From Glandiceps talaboti (taxonomy: Eukaryota > Hemichordata > Enteropneusta > Spengelidae), in contig NC_135551.1 in the NCBI RefSeq assembly GCF_964340395.1, positions 26,348,380 through 26,412,379 on the forward strand: a DNA stretch of 64,000 nucleotides, given 5' to 3'. This document shows, in pieces, positions 52,655 through 64,000 of this stretch (position 1 is the stretch's first letter; the number at the start of each line of letters is the position of its first letter). Below the pieces are notes generated by a model. That model was not told the origin of the DNA. It saw only the letters and a program-made list of their open reading frames with translations, and made no database searches. The translations under genes and the position numbers were made by a program.

Positions 52655-52870
52655 TTGTCGGTGGCCGAGCGGTTAGCTCGTACGCCTCTTACCTCTGCAG
52701 CCTGGTATCGGCTGGGTTTGATTAAATTTACCACGCTGTAAGTAAGAAGAGTGTCGTTCAGTTTGACTCTACCGAACAACGCAGGTTTTCCCCGGGTACT
52801 CCGGTTTCCTCCTGCATTAACACTGAACTTTCCTCCTGTTATTGGGCATTGGTAAATAGTCACAAACTAT
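52655..52870 (+). mobile_element. tRNA-derived SINE
   Basis: The head GTCGGTGGCCGAGCGGTTAG is a tRNA-Leu/Ser-like 5' half with a good A box (TGGCCGAGCGG). A degenerate B box (GGTTTGATTAA) follows at about 52717. The body contains TTTTCCCCGGGTACTCCGGT then TTCCTCCTGCATTAACACTG, a segment I associate with conserved central domains of invertebrate SINEs. The 3' end is unclear. It may run on towards 53040. It is not a functional tRNA gene because it cannot form the T arm. Confidence 0.65.
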
Positions 52871-53931
52871 TGATTCACACATTCGGAGGGTTTGTGATCA
52901 ATTGTTACACTGGTTACATGTAATAGAAAACTGTCTCTCAAAGAGACAACAATGGCGAGTGCTCTCTTTGGGGTGTACCATGTCGACCATGTACCAGCTA
53001 ACATCAGGGCTAAACCCCAAGGGCTTACTATTGTTCAATTAATGTATGTTCTATATGTCAATTAATTATTATACGGACGAAGCAAAGATTTGGAAAATAA
53101 CCAACTGTCTGATTGTATTCTGCTACAAGACGGAGTAGATCGCCTCCAAGTTTGGTGTATCATCTGCAAATTAAAATATTATGTGTAATTACCCTTGGTT
53201 AGATCATATAAGGTGAAAGTTGGTATGTAGGGTTATCATTTCAACTAACTAAATATTAGTATATTGATATTGAGTAAAGCCTTTAAAAACGCCAAGCTTT
53301 ATTAAGCGAACAGTAAGGATTTCAGTGATCTATATGTCTTGTACTATTACGCCCGTGAAATTGTCATCTTGCATGTATTTCTCTTGTTTAGAACCCTTGG
53401 CAACACGCCAATATCAACTGGCTTGAGAGAGAGAGAGGTACAATACACGTCTGTAAAGCATCTACAAGTAAATACTAGTCAGTTCGGTCTCAATTATGTG
53501 GACAACAGGTACAGAAAACTGTGTTCCCTTTTTGGTTGTCAACATTGTACCATGCAAATGTGCGAATGACAATCTATCTAGTTGGCCGGGAGACGGCTTT
53601 TGTATATGTTGTTCACAATACTTCCATTGGTGTCTGTCCTGCATAGTTATTAAGAGTTCAGATAAATAAGAGTAGTCTACAATAGCTGCTATATATTTTA
53701 TCTAGGTTGGATTTCAACGCTCAAACATAATTGTACTTAGAGAGTGTCCAGATTTTACTTCCAGGGGGACCCCGGAGGATTTCCCCTTGTCTTTGTGTAT
53801 TTTTTTCATGCCCCCCCCCCCCCTACAAAAGCTTGGGAAAAATTGACGCCCCCCTGCAAGTTCTTGATTTTTTCCATGCCCCCCCCTCTCCCATAGACTT
53901 ACAAACATACACAAACACACTATACATACAC

Positions 53932-53935
53932 AATG

Positions 53936-53967
<32 letters not shown>

Positions 53968-54045
53968 TGTATGTATGTATGTATGTATGTATGTATGTAT
54001 GTATGTGTATGTATGTATGTACATGTCTGTCTGTCTGTCTGTGTG

Positions 54046-54076
<31 letters not shown>

Positions 54077-54138
54077 TTATTTATCTGTCTATGTACATGT
54101 ATGTATGTATGTATGTATGTATGTATGCATACAACTAC

Positions 54139-54190
<52 letters not shown>
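53932..54190. repeat. (TATG)n-(GTCT)n-(TATG)n-(CA)n compound microsatellite
   Basis: Four successive simple-repeat blocks. The upstream flank also has C runs near 53813 and 53880. Confidence 0.95.
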
Positions 54191-54191
<1 letters not shown>

Positions 54192-54259
54192 GCACAAACA
54201 AACACTTCAGCGCCATGCGTATAGCCTTTGAACCTCTGAGCTTTTGTTCAGTTGTGCTG

Positions 54260-54363
54260 AAAAAATACTCATAAATAACATAAAGTTTCTGTGTATAAAC
54301 TTTTACAGGGTAAAAAATACTCATAAATAACATAAAATTTCTGTGTATAAACTTTTACAGGGT
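54260..54363. repeat. Direct tandem duplication of a 52-bp unit
   Basis: AAAAAATACTCATAAATAAC ... TAAACTTTTACAGGGT occurs at 54260 and again at 54312, with a G/A difference in the middle. Confidence 0.9.
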
Positions 54364-54724
54364 AAATCATTATATTGAAAAAAAGAAGATAACCATTTCA
54401 TGCACAATGTCAAGAACACCATATTCCATTCGGCAATGCGGGTATACTTAATTTAAATACTTCACAATTACAACCTACTTTTTAGATACGTATTGAAAAC
54501 AACTTTAGTTCCAATGCCGGTTTGTGTTGCTCAGCTTGTCAACAATGCAAGTATAAATGTGAACGTTTTTATTGTTGGAAGGAATAGTCAAAAACAGAGA
54601 GATCGAGGGCCGGGCATCGGCCCTCGATATCAGTATGCGATTATAGTAGTATTGCGCCGGATCGGAGCGCCGCAACGACTTAAGTTTAGAAAAAAATTAG
54701 GGAAAAAGGCGCGAGCGACTGTCG

Positions 54725-56741
<2,017 letters not shown>

Positions 56742-57651
56742 GCTGTAATGATATATTAGTCAGACATTTTGATCATCGAGAAGATGTTTATTTTAAGCAG
56801 ACAAGCTCACCAACACTCATCACTTTTACGTAATTATCCATGTATACATGCTGAATGATGTCACACCCAACTCTCTGAAACCAACGTATGAATACAACGG
56901 CGACACAGTAGTACCACAGTTCAATGTAAAAAAAACTAAAAAAATCTAAATTCTCAAGTTAAACTTAAAGACTCAGACCCCTCCCCCACACACCACCTTC
57001 TAACTAAATTGTAGAATCGTAAGGCTATGAATATAAAGCCAGTAGATGTAGTGAGTAAAAATAGTTCTTTTGTTGACACTTTACTTTATTTTAGTGCCAT
57101 ACATTTACTATAGCAAATATTCTCCCATTTTTCAATTTTACATTTTTTAAAGAAATATTTGTATTTAGGGGAAAATTCATTAGAAATAAAATCGATTTTG
57201 TGGGATGCGTACTAAAATGGCTCAGCCCCCCTCCCCCCCCCCCGTAAAAGAAATTTTTTTATCCTACATTGATTTATTGATCCTGCCCACCCCTTACTCA
57301 CCTCATCAACATACTTATTTCTGATGGGTTGCCATGGCGGCCATAGTCATACCGTGTTCAAACGTAACTAAGAGACTTGTGCCTAATCCGATTCAGTATT
57401 CACATTATCACTATTGTGGTTACCATTGACAACGTGTGTGCCACAAAACCTCTTTCTGCTGCATCACAACAAGGTTGACCAAAGTAACCACGGTGACGCG
57501 ATCTACGCATGCGTGTTAAGCATGAGCAGGGTTTAAACCGGATTCCATGATTACCAGCGTTTCATCTGATGGTTGAATATATTGCCATAATTTGAAATTC
57601 TCTGTCACTGGAATACAGTAACTTTTTAAGACTGCAAACCATTAGGATAAA

Positions 57652-63462
<5,811 letters not shown>

Positions 63463-63815
63463 TGTAATATCTTAGTACACAACTTTGCATAACCGTGATG
63501 ACTCTAATATATATAGGTGACAGTTATTTCCCCGGGTAGCGTGGTCGTAATATTGGTGCTAACAGGTTTACAAGGCCAAGTGAAAGAAATCATTTGCCAA
63601 GACATAAATTCAAATGTCTAAATTTCTCAAGACAACAAGTTATGATTGTAAAATGTTCTCCAGTTCACTTCCATATGGCAATAGTGGGATGCATGCTGAC
63701 TGGAATTACTGCTTTATTTATTTTCATGTAAGCATTTATTTCATTTCTCAGGTAGTGATTGAGTTATATAATATTATCACATGCACAATATTCCGTCTTT
63801 TATAAGTCTGTAAAG

Positions 63816-63883
63816 TACGCTGCTGTGGTGGGGCGCCCTCACATGGATAAAGCAGGCCAGTGAGGGCGGAACGACACGACGTA
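63816..63883. mobile_element. 68-bp MITE-like inverted repeat, relative of 36089-36163
   Basis: The left arm TACGCTGCTGTGGTGGGGCG leads to CCCTCAC, and the right arm GTGAGGGCGG leads to ACGACACGACGTA. The inverse of the right arm begins TACGTCGTGTC, as in the other copy. Confidence 0.55.
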
Positions 63884-64000
63884 TCTTATATTCTATAAAC
63901 ACAAATGAGGAACTGAAAGCAGATCTGAACCAATATGAAACTAGAACTATACTACAAATGAATATCAAAGCTAGAGTTGGTCTAGGAATAGACTAAGAGT

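Larger units (their letters stand above)
50590..54720. other. Intergenic stretch; no gene supported
   Basis: It contains the tRNA-headed SINE at 52655, a poly-T run at 52549-52564, a compound microsatellite at 53932-54190 and a 52-bp tandem duplication at 54260. No domain-bearing or spliceable coding frame was found. Confidence 0.5.

Noticed and set aside
52655-52740. Functional tRNA gene
   Set aside because: A good A box and D-arm are present, but the B box is degenerate and no acceptor stem or T arm closes. It is better explained as a SINE head.

Overview
The window is from an AT-rich, intron-rich nuclear genome of an invertebrate animal. Every recognisable gene is split by GT-AG introns, coding sequence is sparse, and introns and gaps are full of microsatellites, foldback repeats and transposon debris. 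The gene families (natriuretic-peptide-receptor-like protein, BHMT-like enzyme, NXPE family, leucine-rich-repeat receptor) suit a marine bilaterian, perhaps a hemichordate or cephalochordate. That assignment is inference. The sequence alone does not identify the species.

I could join exons in frame for five genes and one broken copy. (1) Minus strand, 16298 down to 19: the N-terminal half of a natriuretic-peptide/guanylate-cyclase-type receptor ectodomain in three exons, continuing beyond the left edge. (2) Minus strand, 29512 down to 25487: a complete seven-exon betaine-homocysteine S-methyltransferase-like gene (363 aa) with all three zinc cysteines. (3) Plus strand, 34487 to 43961: a complete 14-coding-exon single-pass LRR receptor (595 aa), built as one LRR per phase-2 exon, with an unrecognised juxtamembrane region and cytoplasmic tail. 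(4) Minus strand, 50589 down to 47627: a three-exon secreted, probably GPI-anchored 215-aa protein. (5) Plus strand, about 54725 to 56741: a decayed duplicate of the 3' part of the LRR gene, in which the transmembrane exon is strikingly intact. (6) Plus strand, 57652 to 63462: a complete five-exon NXPE-family gene (587 aa) with the PC-esterase GDS motif.

Between the genes I see no convincing coding sequence in about 16.3-25.3 kb, 29.5-34.0 kb, 44.1-47.4 kb or 50.6-54.7 kb. The genes do not form an obvious pathway. Four of the five encode membrane or secretory-pathway proteins, and BHMT is metabolic.

The most unusual non-coding content is as follows. Two 142-bp near-perfect palindromes at 5676 and 14135 share a central loop. 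A third palindrome at 31513 is flanked by a 12-bp direct repeat that looks like a target-site duplication. A (TA)n-rich nest of 175-bp tandem units at 3.3-4.3 kb contains a 153-bp palindrome. A short inverted-repeat family ends in TACGTCGTG...CGCCCTCA. A roughly 600-bp compound tetranucleotide array abuts a 386-bp element with terminal inverted repeats. All positions were worked out by eye. Splice junctions were chosen from GT/AG consensus plus frame continuity, without transcript evidence.
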